Assembly (NCBI RefSeq): GCF_003626975.1
Contig: NZ_CP032616.1
Coordinates: 1,302,001-1,366,000 of the forward strand
Direction: 5' to 3'
Source of the DNA: Pseudomonas sp. DY-1
GTDB lineage: Bacteria; Pseudomonadota; Gammaproteobacteria; Pseudomonadales; Pseudomonadaceae
Length of the DNA: 64,000 nucleotides
This document shows positions 17,277-26,820 of the stretch, in pieces (position 1 is the first letter of the stretch; every line of letters begins with the position of its first letter). Made by a program: the position numbers and the translations under genes. The notes beneath the pieces were generated by a model. It made no database searches. It was not told where the DNA came from and was given only the letters and a program-made list of their open reading frames with translations.

Positions 17277-17891
17277 ATGCACGCCCTGATTGTCGTCGCC
17301 CACCATGATCCCCGTTCGCTCACCCACAGCCTCGCTGCACAGGTTGCCGATGGACTGAAGCACTCCGGCCATGACTCGGAGATCGCCAACCTTGCCGCGG
17401 AGGGCTTCGATCCGCGGTTCAACTTCGCGGATCACGCCGTCCACCGCCACCAAGTGGCACCCCCAGCCGACGTCGCAGCCGAGCAGGCCCGTATCGACCG
17501 TTCAGATGCGCTGGTGCTTGTCTTCCCGGTTTACTGGTGGTCGATGCCCGGCGTGCTCAAGGGTTGGATCGATCGTGTCTTTGCCAACGGATGGGCCTTC
17601 GAGTACAGCCTGGATGGCGGGCTGAAGAAGAAGCTGCGCCACCTCAAGGTCCATCTGATCGGTGTGGCGGGTGCCGATGCGGGCACCTTCGAACGCCACG
17701 GCTATAGCGAAGCGATGAAAACGCAGATCGATCACGGCATCTTCGATTACTGCGGCGCGACGGTACTGACCTCTGCGGTGTATTTCGAGTCGGAATCCAA
17801 TGACCCGGCGCCCTACCTGGAAGCGGCTCGATCCATCGGACTGAAACTGTTCGAGACCGCTGCCAGGCCCGAGTTGATTGAAGCAGTCTGA
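17277..17891 (+). CDS. NAD(P)H-dependent quinone oxidoreductase (flavodoxin-like fold)
   Basis: A 204-aa protein of the MdaB/NQO family. MHALIVVAHHDPRSLTHSL is the FMN/FAD-phosphate loop, and VLVFPVYWWSMPGVLKGWIDRVFANGWAF is the family signature. Such enzymes reduce quinones by two electrons and protect against electrophiles. It is divergent from, and probably repressed by, the TetR-type regulator. Confidence 0.92.
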   Translation: MHALIVVAHHDPRSLTHSLAAQVADGLKHSGHDSEIANLAAEGFDPRFNFADHAVHRHQVAPPADVAAEQARIDRSDALVLVFPVYWWSMPGVLKGWIDRVFANGWAFEYSLDGGLKKKLRHLKVHLIGVAGADAGTFERHGYSEAMKTQIDHGIFDYCGATVLTSAVYFESESNDPAPYLEAARSIGLKLFETAARPELIEAV

Positions 17892-17904
17892 ACCGGCGGA
17901 CACC

Positions 17905-18684
17905 CTATGCAGCCGAATGGGATTCCTCTTCCAGGCATTCTGCCAGGATGGAAAGCTCAACTTCGGCTGCACTCAACTCGGCAGCTCCGGCGATTTCCCA
18001 ACGATCCTTGAGTACCAGCAGGTCCGCCTCCTGATCGGCTTTCAGGCACCACTGGAAGTGGTCGTGCCAATCGCCCAAGGCGGACTGCACGGCCTTCAGC
18101 GCCGTAACCGCGTCATGCCCGATTGGGGAGAGTTTGGGGTAAGCCTCATGGGCATAACGCATGCGTTTGACCAGGAGGCGCAAGGCGTGGCGATCGAATG
18201 CCGGATCGGCAAGGGATTCGCGTAGACGTTGCAACTGCCGTTGCAGGCGAATCTTCACCCGTTCGCGAAGGTTGTCGAGCTCACCATTGAGCTCTGCCTC
18301 GCGCATCCGTGCTGGCCAGGCATCCAGCACCGCCATGAAACGCTGCAGCGTGGCGCTGCGTTCGATGATGGCGTAGTGGGACTCCAGCAGGTGCCTGCGA
18401 CGCTCCGCCTGATCAACGAAGCCCTGCCGCTGGAGTTCAACGATCAGCACTTCGAGGTCGCGCACCGGAGTCGTCAGCCGGCCGACGTCAGCGGCTGCCG
18501 CATCCAACTCCTTGGGCGCTGCCAGACGACGCATGGGGCGCAGCAGGCTGCGCAATTTACGCAGATGGATTCGCAGGTCATGTAGCGCTTCTTCATCCGT
18601 CCGGCAGGCAAGTCGCGCATATGCGTGATGAAGCCCGACTTCCAGTCCCAATACATGAGCGATCACCGAATCGATGAATGACAT
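17905..18684 (-). CDS. CHAD domain-containing protein
   Basis: A 259-aa alpha-helical protein, MSFIDSVIAHVLGLEVGLHHAY. The CHAD signatures EALHDLRIHLRKLRSLLR and RLLVKRMRYAHEAY supply the conserved His, Arg and Lys residues that bind polyphosphate in this family. The ATG at 18682-18684 is used; the upstream extension is unlike CHAD proteins. Here CHAD stands alone without a CYTH triphosphatase domain. It converges on the quinone reductase gene with a 13-bp gap. Confidence 0.88.
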   Translation of the reverse strand: MSFIDSVIAHVLGLEVGLHHAYARLACRTDEEALHDLRIHLRKLRSLLRPMRRLAAPKELDAAAADVGRLTTPVRDLEVLIVELQRQGFVDQAERRRHLLESHYAIIERSATLQRFMAVLDAWPARMREAELNGELDNLRERVKIRLQRQLQRLRESLADPAFDRHALRLLVKRMRYAHEAYPKLSPIGHDAVTALKAVQSALGDWHDHFQWCLKADQEADLLVLKDRWEIAGAAELSAAEVELSILAECLEEESHSAA

Positions 18685-18835
18685 CCTGGCTACTCTTCGA
18701 GACAAGGTCCGAGGAGCGAGCTGTCGAACATGAGAATGATGTTGCACCAGGTAAAATTTCGATTCTGGCCCGGCATGGACAGGGTCGGCGGGGATGTGGC
18801 AGCGTCCGGGCGATATGTAGCCAGGAGCGTTCGAC

Positions 18836-19252
18836 ATGATCGGCAAGACGGAAGCGATAGCGCGATTCATCCAGCAGGAATTCCCCCAGACCCGCGTCGT
18901 GGTCGACGAAGTGTGGGATCGCAGCGCGCGTGTTTCGCAGGAGGTCGATGAGTCCGACCTGCGGCCCGGCGGCACCGTTTCCGGCCCCACCCTGATGGCA
19001 CTTGCCGATGTGGCGCTCTACGTCGCCCTACTGGGCGAGATCGGCATCGTTCCCCTGGCCGTCACCACCAGCCTCACCATCAACTTCCTGCGCAAGCCCG
19101 AAGCGCGCAAACGCATCATTGGCGAGTGCCGGTTGATGAAGGTCGGCAAGACCCTGGCAGTGGGCGAGGTTTCGCTCTTTTCGGAAGGTCTGGAGGAGCC
19201 GGTGGCCCATGTCGTGGGTACCTACTCCATCCCGCCAGCCTCGACGCGCTGA
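18836..19252 (+). CDS. PaaI family thioesterase (hotdog fold)
   Basis: A 138-aa single hotdog domain. RPGGTVSGPTLMALADVALYVAL contains the catalytic-loop/helix region with the conserved Gly and Asp of PaaI-type acyl-CoA thioesterases, then VTTSLTINFLRKPE. It probably hydrolyses an aromatic or medium-chain acyl-CoA. It is divergent from the CHAD gene and 170 bp before rlhA. Confidence 0.9.
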   Translation: MIGKTEAIARFIQQEFPQTRVVVDEVWDRSARVSQEVDESDLRPGGTVSGPTLMALADVALYVALLGEIGIVPLAVTTSLTINFLRKPEARKRIIGECRLMKVGKTLAVGEVSLFSEGLEEPVAHVVGTYSIPPASTR

Positions 19253-19424
19253 AGGCTCCGGCTACGGAACCGCCAGTTACAACCGTTAGCGCCCTTCTCC
19301 GGTGGCCCTGGGCATCCTGTTGTGCCGCCGGACGAAGCCGTCCACCATCCGGCACTCCATGGATGCTCAGGTGGCGCATGCCCGCTACAATGCGCCACCC
19401 GCACCCGTGCCGGACGTGATTGCC

Positions 19425-21428
19425 ATGCCCTTACCCAAAAACCAATTAGAACTGCTCAGCCCCGCCCGTGATGTGAACATCGCCCGTGAGGCCATCCTGC
19501 ATGGCGCCGACGCCGTGTACATCGGCGGCCCAAGCTTCGGCGCCCGCCATAACGCCTGCAACGAAGTGGCGGATATCGCCAAACTGGTGGAGTTCGCCCA
19601 CCACTTCCATGTGCGCGTATTCGTCACCATCAACACCATCCTCCACGACGACGAGCTGGAGCCGGCGCGCAAGCTGATCCACGAGCTTTACGACGCGGGC
19701 GTCGATGCGCTGATCGTGCAGGACATGGGCGTGCTCGAACTGGACATCCCGCCCATCGAGCTGCACGCCAGCACCCAGACCGATATCCGCACCCTGGAGC
19801 GAGCGAAGTTCCTCGACCAGGCCGGTTTCTCCCAACTGGTGCTCGCCCGCGAACTGAACCTCAAGCAGATCCGTGCCATCGCCGATGAAACCGATGCAGC
19901 TATCGAGTTCTTCATCCATGGCGCGCTCTGCGTCGCCTTCTCCGGTCAGTGCAACATCTCCCACGCCCAGACCGGACGCAGCGCCAACCGGGGCGACTGC
20001 TCCCAGGCTTGCCGCCTGCCCTACACCCTGAAGGATGATCAGGGCCGCGTGGTGGCCTTCGAGAAGCACCTCCTGTCGATGAAAGACAATAACCAGAGCG
20101 CCAACCTGAGTGCCCTGGTGGACGCCGGAGTGCGCTCCTTCAAGATCGAAGGCCGCTACAAGGATGCGAGCTACGTCAAGAACATCACTGCGTACTACCG
20201 CCAGCGCCTCGACGGCATCCTCGCCGAGCGTCCCGATCTGGCCCGTGCCTCCAGCGGCCGTACTGATCACTTCTTCGTACCGGACCCGGACAAGACCTTC
20301 CACCGCGGCAGCACCGACTATTTTGTCACCGAGCGCAAGATCGACATCGGCGCCTTCGACACGCCGACCTTCACCGGTTTGCTGGTTGGCCAGGTGGAGA
20401 AAGTCGGCAAGCGCGACCTCATTGCCGTGACCCATGAGCCGCTGTCCAACGGCGACGGTCTCAATGTGCTGGTCAAACGTGAGGTCGTGGGCTTCCGGGC
20501 TAACATCGCCGAACTGAAGGGGGAGTTCGAGGAAGAAGGCGAAAAGCGCTGGCGCTACCGCGTCGAGCCCAATGAAATGCCGGCCGCCCTGTCCCGGCTG
20601 CGCCCCAATCACCCGCTCAGCCGCAACCTGGACCACAACTGGCAACAGGCGCTGCTGAAGACCTCGGCGGAACGCCGGGTTGGCGTCGACTGGAAGGCCA
20701 GTCTGCGCGAAGACGGCCTCGAGCTGACCGCCACCAGCGAGGAAGGCGTCAGCGCCCATGTCAGGCTGGACGGTCCGTTCGGGGCGGCTAACAAACCCGA
20801 GCAGGCCCTGGAGCAGCTGCATGACCTGCTGGGCCAGTTGGGTACCACCAGCTATCACGCCCAGCGCATCGAACTGGATGCGCCCCAGGCCTATTTCATC
20901 CCCGCGTCCCAGCTCAAGGCCCTGCGCCGCGAGGCGATCGAGGCACTGACCGAGGCCCGTGTAGCCGCCCACCCCCACGGCAGCCGCAAGGCCGTCAGCG
21001 TGCCGCCGCCGGTGTATCCAGAGGCGCACCTGTCGTTCCTGTACAACGTCTACAACCAGAAGGCGCGCGACTTCTACCATCGCTACGGTGTGCAGTTGAT
21101 CGATGCGGCCTACGAGGCGCACGAAGAAGCTGGCGAAGTCCCGGTGATGATCACCAAGCACTGCTTGCGCTTCTCGTTCAACCTGTGCCCGAAACAGGCC
21201 AAGGGCGTGACCGGTGTACGCACCAAGGTGGCGCCGATGCAACTGGTCCACGGGGATGAAGTGCTGACCCTGAAATTCGACTGCAAGCCCTGCGAAATGC
21301 ACGTGGTGGGCAAGATGAAGGGCCACATCCTCGACCTGCCGCAACCGGGTAGCGCAGCGAGCAATGTCGTGGGCCAGATCACCCCGGACGACCTGCTCAA
21401 GACCATCCGCCATCGCGGGCCGCACTGA
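19425..21428 (+). CDS. rlhA: U32-family protein, 23S rRNA 5-hydroxycytidine synthase RlhA type
   Basis: A 667-aa protein with an N-terminal U32 domain (LELLSPARDVNIAREAILHGADAVY) and a C-terminal DUF3656-type region. Four cysteines, C169, C176, C192 and C196 in the segment GALCVAFSGQC to RGDCSQACR, match the Fe-S cluster site of U32 hydroxylases. E. coli RlhA (YdcP, about 650 aa) hydroxylates C2501 of 23S rRNA. I use the ATG at 19425, where family similarity begins. The long frame on the opposite strand is not a gene. Confidence 0.9.
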   Translation: MPLPKNQLELLSPARDVNIAREAILHGADAVYIGGPSFGARHNACNEVADIAKLVEFAHHFHVRVFVTINTILHDDELEPARKLIHELYDAGVDALIVQDMGVLELDIPPIELHASTQTDIRTLERAKFLDQAGFSQLVLARELNLKQIRAIADETDAAIEFFIHGALCVAFSGQCNISHAQTGRSANRGDCSQACRLPYTLKDDQGRVVAFEKHLLSMKDNNQSANLSALVDAGVRSFKIEGRYKDASYVKNITAYYRQRLDGILAERPDLARASSGRTDHFFVPDPDKTFHRGSTDYFVTERKIDIGAFDTPTFTGLLVGQVEKVGKRDLIAVTHEPLSNGDGLNVLVKREVVGFRANIAELKGEFEEEGEKRWRYRVEPNEMPAALSRLRPNHPLSRNLDHNWQQALLKTSAERRVGVDWKASLREDGLELTATSEEGVSAHVRLDGPFGAANKPEQALEQLHDLLGQLGTTSYHAQRIELDAPQAYFIPASQLKALRREAIEALTEARVAAHPHGSRKAVSVPPPVYPEAHLSFLYNVYNQKARDFYHRYGVQLIDAAYEAHEEAGEVPVMITKHCLRFSFNLCPKQAKGVTGVRTKVAPMQLVHGDEVLTLKFDCKPCEMHVVGKMKGHILDLPQPGSAASNVVGQITPDDLLKTIRHRGPH

Positions 21429-21593
21429 GTTCTGGCACCCGCTTTCAGGGAGGGCCGCGCCATGGATAACACCACTGGCCGGCCTTACCGCCGACGTGGG
21501 CTAGCCGTGCATCTGCTGCGAAGCTGAATCTGGCGCCGCCCCGCTAGCCCCGACGCATTATGCAGACAGGGCCGCCGAGGCGGTTTCAGCTCA

Positions 21594-22268
21594 TCACACC
21601 CACTGATCGTTGCGCTTGCGCCGCACGCGCAGGAAGGTCGGCAGGATCAGCCCGGCCAGGAGACCTGCACCGGCGATGCTGCCGCCGTAGACCATGTAGC
21701 GCATCAGCACTTGCTTGTTCTCGTCGCCCAACTGCGCCTGTGCATCACGCAGTTCAGAGCGGGCCTGGGTCAGCTCGGCATCCAGCGCCGAGCGCGCGGC
21801 CTGCAACTCGTCGATGAGCTTCTTGCGTGCATCCAGTGTCTCCTGCATGCCCTGTACACGGGACTTCCACGAATCATCGATGCCGGCGAGCTGCGCGCTG
21901 AGCTCGCTCACTTTCTGCTCAAGCTGCGGCAGACGCTCGACCTGGCCGGGCACTTCCTGCAGGTCGCGGCTGGGAATCCACACACTGCTGCCATTCTCAC
22001 CACGAACCTGGCTGTAGTCGCCCTGGGTCGTGAGCAGCTCGACCTTCTGCCCGGAGGTCAGCGTACCCACGATGCGATATCCGTCAGTCGGACCACTACG
22101 AACATAGGTCGTCAGGCTATCGCTCACCCAGCGCGTGTTGCCAGCGGGCTCCTCGGCCTGGGCCGGTGCCCCGGACATCAGCAGGCCACCCAGCATGAGG
22201 GCGCCGAGGGCACGGGACTGGAGCGGGGAAACACGGGCGTGGAAATGACGGGACAGGGTCATGGGCAA
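21594..22268 (-). CDS. TIGR04211-type SH3 domain protein (YgiM-like)
   Basis: A 224-aa envelope protein: signal peptide to about residue 38 (GGLLMSGAPAQA), a bacterial SH3 domain (residues 45-105, TRWVSDSLTTYVRSGP and SSVWIPSRDL), a coiled coil of about 75 residues (LEQKVSELSAQL to LRDAQAQLG) and a C-terminal transmembrane helix (YGGSIAGAGLLAGLILPTFL) ending RRKRNDQWV. This is the usual architecture of YgiM relatives, which may bind cell-wall components. An ATG at 22262 is an alternative start. Confidence 0.9.
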   Translation of the reverse strand: MPMTLSRHFHARVSPLQSRALGALMLGGLLMSGAPAQAEEPAGNTRWVSDSLTTYVRSGPTDGYRIVGTLTSGQKVELLTTQGDYSQVRGENGSSVWIPSRDLQEVPGQVERLPQLEQKVSELSAQLAGIDDSWKSRVQGMQETLDARKKLIDELQAARSALDAELTQARSELRDAQAQLGDENKQVLMRYMVYGGSIAGAGLLAGLILPTFLRVRRKRNDQWV

Positions 22269-22577
22269 TCTTCACATGGCGATGGGACAAAACCCGGCAA
22301 AACGGGCACGTAAAAAGCCGGCCGGGCAGATTGCTCCAGAGAGGTAAGCGATCAGGATGGAACGGAAGGCAGCGCAGTCGCTCAGGTAGCGAAAGGCCAT
22401 GCAATCCACCCCGTGGGCCGACAGCAGACAGACAGCGTGCGAACGGATTGAGTTCACTCGTGGGAAGGATGTGGGATGGACGGTCCGTCCATGCGCTCCG
22501 GCCCCTTGCCTGAATTGCGGGAACTCACGGAAGGTGCAGCGCCCCGGGAAACGGGGCACTGTGGGATATAAAGGGTT
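22269..22577. other. 309-bp intergenic region
   Basis: It contains no credible gene. The hairpin GCCCCG/CGGGGC with a 5-bp loop near 22540-22557 may end the nitroreductase transcript coming from the other side only as a 3' hairpin, since no T run is present. Nothing else recognisable. Confidence 0.5.
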
Positions 22578-23231
22578 TCAGAGGGTGGTGATGACGCGTT
22601 CAGATGGCAGACGCGATTTGGGCAGTGCGGCGTTGAAGTCCTTCTCGCTGCGGTGACCCAGCGCCACCAGCACCACGCTGGTGTAACCCTGCTCGCGAAG
22701 GCCCAGCTCGGTATCCAGCGATTGCACATCGAAGCCTTCCATCGGCGTGGCATCCACGCCAACAGCGGCGGCGCCGAGCAGCAGCGTGCCCAGGGCCAGG
22801 TAGGCTTGCTTCTCCATCCAGTGCTGCAGGTCCTTGCGCTCGAAACGGTGCAGGTTCACGTAGGTCTGCCGCGTGCGTAGCTGGCCGGCACGAGCTTCGT
22901 CGTCACGGAAGCGGCCGTCGTCCTGCTCCTGCTGGAGTACCTGCGCCAGATGGGCATCGGTCATGTCTGTGCGGGCACAGATGAGGATCACGTGTGAAGC
23001 ATCCAGCACCTTGGGCTGGTTGTACGCATAGGGTCCCTGGGTACCTTTGGCCATGCGGGCCTTGCCTTCCGCGCTGCCGGCGACGATGAAGTGCCAGGGC
23101 TGGGAGTTGACCGACGACGGCGCCTGGCGGAGCAGCGCCAGCAGCTCGTCGATGGTCGACTGGGTGATGCGCCGGGCCGGATCGTATGCCTTGGTGGTAT
23201 AGCGCTGGCTGGCGAGGGAAGCGGGATTCAT
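22578..23231 (-). CDS. NfsB-like NAD(P)H nitroreductase
   Basis: A 217-aa flavoprotein, the same length as E. coli NfsB. ASQRYTTKAYDPARR is the FMN-phosphate segment, LRQAPSSVNSQPWHFIV the flavin contact motif and VLVALGHRSEKDFNA the C-terminal strand. The start at 23229-23231 matches family N-termini. It reduces nitro compounds and dihydropteridines; the native substrate is not known. Confidence 0.92.
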   Translation of the reverse strand: MNPASLASQRYTTKAYDPARRITQSTIDELLALLRQAPSSVNSQPWHFIVAGSAEGKARMAKGTQGPYAYNQPKVLDASHVILICARTDMTDAHLAQVLQQEQDDGRFRDDEARAGQLRTRQTYVNLHRFERKDLQHWMEKQAYLALGTLLLGAAAVGVDATPMEGFDVQSLDTELGLREQGYTSVVLVALGHRSEKDFNAALPKSRLPSERVITTL

Positions 23232-23396
23232 GGTTGCACTCCGGTTATCAGTGACGGTATGGGCACGGAGTGTGACGAGGATGTACAACCACAAACAGCC
23301 GCGGGAGGACGAAGGACTTTCAAAGGAAACACGAAAATGGCCAAATTCAGTGTGGTTATTTTCGCGTCATTAACGACTGCCAAACCGCGCGAGCAA

Positions 23397-24149
23397 TCAG
23401 AACCTGTGACTCAACATCACCCCACCGCCGGAGTCCGGACTGGCATCGGAAAAGCCTGCCAGCGCGTACACCTGGACCTTCCATTGGGCGTCGAGTCTCT
23501 GGGTCAGGAACAGGGTGAACTCCTGGATTTCATCGCCATCGGAAGTCACTTTCTGTCGCCAGTCATAGGCAGCGCCAATGGAAGTCGCCGGCGCCACGCG
23601 CGTGACCAGGCCCAGCGAGGCGAAGATCGGGTCGCGAAAGTCGGTGTCCGACGGATCGCCGAACTTCTTCCAGCCCAGCGTGGCGAAGCCACTGAAACCG
23701 CCGAAACCCTGCGTCAGGTCCACCTGTGCCGAATAGTCGGTCTCGCCCGTGCCGAGGCAATGATCCTCATCGGCCGTCGGTAGCTTCACCTTGCCGATCA
23801 GGTCCAGCAGCAGGCTGCCCCCGTCACTGCCATCCAGCAACGCATAGTCGGCGCTGGCCACCGTGTCGCCGAGGCCACTTTCTTCGCTGCCGCAGTCGCC
23901 TGCCAAGGGTTCTCCATCCGGCCCCACGGCGGGATTGGTGATATGCAGGTAAGGGATGGTCAGCTTGTAGATCATCGGGCCGGTTTCATACTTGCCGACC
24001 ACCGGGACATACCAGGTTTCACTGACGGTCGGGGTTCCGTACTTTCCTCGTGAGTAATCGAGCCCCGACGTAATCGTGAAATCATCCGCCAGGGCCGGCG
24101 CCGCGAGGAAGACCAACAGGATCGGGGAAATCACGCGCGTAGGTGCCAT
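23397..24149 (-). CDS. Putative outer-membrane beta-barrel protein
   Basis: A 250-aa protein with a signal peptide (MAPTRVISPILLVFLAAPALA) and alternating amphipathic strands (GPMIYKLTIPYLHIT, SLLLDLIGKVKLPT, FSGFATLGWKKFGD), ending in VMLSHRF with the C-terminal aromatic typical of barrels. Two cysteines, in AGDCGSEES and EDHCLGTGE, may form a loop disulphide. Proteins of this kind are often annotated simply as transporter. It lies downstream of the DUF5666 gene on the same strand with a 138-bp gap. Confidence 0.7.
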   Translation of the reverse strand: MAPTRVISPILLVFLAAPALADDFTITSGLDYSRGKYGTPTVSETWYVPVVGKYETGPMIYKLTIPYLHITNPAVGPDGEPLAGDCGSEESGLGDTVASADYALLDGSDGGSLLLDLIGKVKLPTADEDHCLGTGETDYSAQVDLTQGFGGFSGFATLGWKKFGDPSDTDFRDPIFASLGLVTRVAPATSIGAAYDWRQKVTSDGDEIQEFTLFLTQRLDAQWKVQVYALAGFSDASPDSGGGVMLSHRF

Positions 24150-24287
24150 GCTTACCTCGTTGCGCTCAAGACGTCGGAATCCACACTTGGCACCCCAACT
24201 GACCGGGGAACACCTTCCCCAGATTAGCTTTCCTTTCGGATTCCGCTCTCGCGCACCGCCCGGCACCAGCAGCGCGGGACGACAGGG

Positions 24288-25769
24288 CTAGTGGGGACCG
24301 GACCGGTCCACTCGCTCCACCTCTTCCGGGCGCTCCACCGTCTCTGGACGTTCGACCTTCTCAACCCTTTCGGGCTTCTCAACGCGCTCCACACGTTCGA
24401 TCTTTTCCACGCGCTCCGGTTTATCAACCTGCTCGGGGCGCTCGATCTTCTCGATCCGCTCGATTCGCTCGACGCGCACGCCATTCTCGAAAATCTCGAT
24501 CCGCTCGCGGGTTTCCACGCGGTCAGCAGACTCGCGCGTTTCTATCCGTTCCCGGCGTTCCAGTTCGCCAGATGCCGACTCTACCTCCCGCTCTATCCTT
24601 TCTCGCGTCTCGCCTCCACCGTCGCGGCCGCTGGATTCAGTCCTCACCCGCTCCACCGAATCATGGCCGCCGCTTCCGGAGTTCCCGCTCTCGTGTCGTT
24701 CCGACTCCGCCGAGCCGGAACCCGACCCGCTGTGATCCGAGCCGCGGCGAATGGAGCCGTCGGGGTTGTCGCGGACGAATTCGACCCGCTCGGCATGGAT
24801 GCTCCGCCCTGCCCTGATCACCCCGGCAACGCGTACGCGCTGGTCGACCGCCAGCTCATTTGAACGCCCGCCGGCGAATGAAGTGCCATGCCCCAGTTGC
24901 ACAGTGAATCCGCCCAACTCGACACGGTCCCCCTGCTGCTTGTGCACCAGCCCTTCCACGAGGACATTGCGTACGCGTCCCTCGAACGGCAGCCCCGGAT
25001 CGACCCGACTCTGGACGACATCCAGCTGGCGGCCGTTCCAGTTGCCTCGTACAAGCACCTCTGTTTTGGGTGCCAGCCGTTTGTTGCTCAGCGCCAGCCC
25101 CTGTAGTTCACCTGGCCGCTCGATGGCACCGATCGCGCTTGCCTGGGCGAGCTTCGGTGCCCGATCGATCCGGCTGGCCACGACTTCGCCAACGGAATTA
25201 CGCAGTCCGCTGACCCGCACCGCATCGCCTACTCGCAGCCCTGCCGTCACACGCGCCCCGTCGGCAATGCGTACCGGCTGCCCCATCACCCGCAAGGGAA
25301 TGCTGCCCGAGGCGACCTCGGTTACCGGACCCTCGTAGGCATGGAGGATGGCAATACTCCGGGCCACCAGCCCTCTTGCCGATCGGTGGGCTTCCACTGC
25401 AACCACCTGACCGATCGCCAGTTGCTTGCTGCTGGCCGGCAGCCCGTTTTCGCTGAGCGACACCTTGGCGTCGTAGTGGACTTCCACGCCATTGACGCAG
25501 ATGGAGCCAAAGCCGGTGATGGTTCCCACGATGCCGGTCCCGCCGATGCCGCCGTCATCGACGGGGGCCCCTGTGCCACCGATCCCGCCATGCTCCGCGG
25601 GTGCGACTGGTGCCCCAGTGCCGCCTATTCCGCCGGTGGCAACAGCGCCTGTGCCGCCCATTCCCCCCGGATCGAGGCACACGGGTGCCGCCACCGCCAC
25701 GGGAGCAACGAACAGCAGCGTCCCGCCCAGCAATGCCAGGGCGCACAGGAGACGTAAGGCGATTCTCAT
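24288..25769 (-). CDS. DUF5666 repeat protein with GGIGGTG motifs and charged C-terminal tail
   Basis: A 493-aa exported protein: signal peptide (to about APVAVAA, residue 28), four copies of GG(I/M)GGTG between residues 35 and 80, several DUF5666 beta domains (VGTITGFGSICVNGVEVHYD, GPVTEVASGSIPLRVMGQ, ALSNKRLAPKTEVLVRG, FEGRVRNVLVEGLVHKQQG) to about residue 335, then a Ser/Gly/Asp linker and about 130 residues rich in Glu, Arg and Lys with a repeating RVEKIERPE pattern. The gene start overlaps the DUF6502 stop. DUF5666 function is unknown. Confidence 0.85.
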   Translation of the reverse strand: MRIALRLLCALALLGGTLLFVAPVAVAAPVCLDPGGMGGTGAVATGGIGGTGAPVAPAEHGGIGGTGAPVDDGGIGGTGIVGTITGFGSICVNGVEVHYDAKVSLSENGLPASSKQLAIGQVVAVEAHRSARGLVARSIAILHAYEGPVTEVASGSIPLRVMGQPVRIADGARVTAGLRVGDAVRVSGLRNSVGEVVASRIDRAPKLAQASAIGAIERPGELQGLALSNKRLAPKTEVLVRGNWNGRQLDVVQSRVDPGLPFEGRVRNVLVEGLVHKQQGDRVELGGFTVQLGHGTSFAGGRSNELAVDQRVRVAGVIRAGRSIHAERVEFVRDNPDGSIRRGSDHSGSGSGSAESERHESGNSGSGGHDSVERVRTESSGRDGGGETRERIEREVESASGELERRERIETRESADRVETRERIEIFENGVRVERIERIEKIERPEQVDKPERVEKIERVERVEKPERVEKVERPETVERPEEVERVDRSGPH

Positions 25770-26620
25770 GATGAGCGGCCTGTTTTCGGCCTGGAGGCGT
25801 CCGGTGGATTGCCTTCAGTGTAGAAATAGAGGCCGATGGTGATTCGCTGCCGCGCCTCGGGCTCCGGCACGTCCCTTTCTTCCAGTTCCGAGGCCAGCTG
25901 GTTGAACCCGATCAGCACTTGCATGCCTTCAGTGCTGACCGCCTGGCGCAGCTGCTGGACCGCGGCGGACGACAAGCTGTCGTAGTGGACACTCCGCTCG
26001 AAGAAGGGCTCCCCCCCTTCGGTAAGGTTGTGCACGGCCGCGCAAGCATGGTCATGCAGGTTGTGACGGAAATAGACGGCCTTCTCATCGAACCCGCGCT
26101 GCGGAATGAAGGCCATGGTTTCCAGGTGCACACAGTCCTGCCCGTCTATCCGCACAATGCCCAGGCGCAGCCACTCGTCCAGCACAACGCGGGCGCGGAT
26201 ATCCTTGCTGACTGTCGCGACCAGTCCATCGAACGAGCATTCACCGCCGCTGCTGGCGAGTCGCGCCAAAGGCAATGGTCGGCCGCGCTGCTTGCAGAAC
26301 GGTGCATTGTTCAGCCAGACGCTGACCAGGTGGGCACCGAGGGAGATATTCTCCGGTAGATGGTTTTTCTCCTCGGCCGCCCCGCTGCGCAAGCGTCTGA
26401 CATCCTTGCGATGGACGCCGGTGAGCAGGCTGATCCTGCTGTCGCTAGGCGGTTTGTCATCCAGCCGGAATTCACGCTCGGCCACGTCGACGAAAATTTC
26501 CTTGAGCATTTCGGCGAAGCAGTTGTAGGTGACCCCTTTCCTCAGCATCAGCCTCACCAGCGGGCGCATCACGTGCTGTAGCGCCGGCAACAGCGAGGGC
26601 GGGAAAGCGGGTAATTGCAT
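25766..26620 (-). CDS. DUF6502 family protein
   Basis: A 284-aa soluble protein. The N-terminal PALQHVMRPLVRLMLRKGVTYNCFAEMLKEIFV and ISLLTGVHRKDVRRLR resemble a winged or helix-turn-helix region, and RARVVLDEWLRLGIV sits centrally; DUF6502 is known as a family but has no assigned role. A regulatory or DNA-binding function is my inference from the HTH-like segment. Its stop codon overlaps the DUF5666 start (ATGA), so the two products are coupled. Confidence 0.82.
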   Translation of the reverse strand: MQLPAFPPSLLPALQHVMRPLVRLMLRKGVTYNCFAEMLKEIFVDVAEREFRLDDKPPSDSRISLLTGVHRKDVRRLRSGAAEEKNHLPENISLGAHLVSVWLNNAPFCKQRGRPLPLARLASSGGECSFDGLVATVSKDIRARVVLDEWLRLGIVRIDGQDCVHLETMAFIPQRGFDEKAVYFRHNLHDHACAAVHNLTEGGEPFFERSVHYDSLSSAAVQQLRQAVSTEGMQVLIGFNQLASELEERDVPEPEARQRITIGLYFYTEGNPPDASRPKTGRSS

Positions 26621-26820
26621 TCAAGGCGCTCCTGTCGAAATGAATACAAATGAACGCGCGGGCAGACGTCCCGGCAGCCTGCCCTGAACGTCTCCCGCTA
26701 TTGTCGACGGCGTTGATCGTCGCCCCCGATCCTTCAGGCAATCACATCCGTCACCCTGGTCAGGCCGGCTACACAAGTCCCTATGCCACTCCGAGTCTTG
26801 TATAGCAGTGGCCTGGCCGC

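Noticed and set aside
19446..21425. 659-residue open frame opposite rlhA
   Set aside because: Antisense shadow of the 667-aa U32 gene; low-complexity valine/glycine-rich translation and no family.
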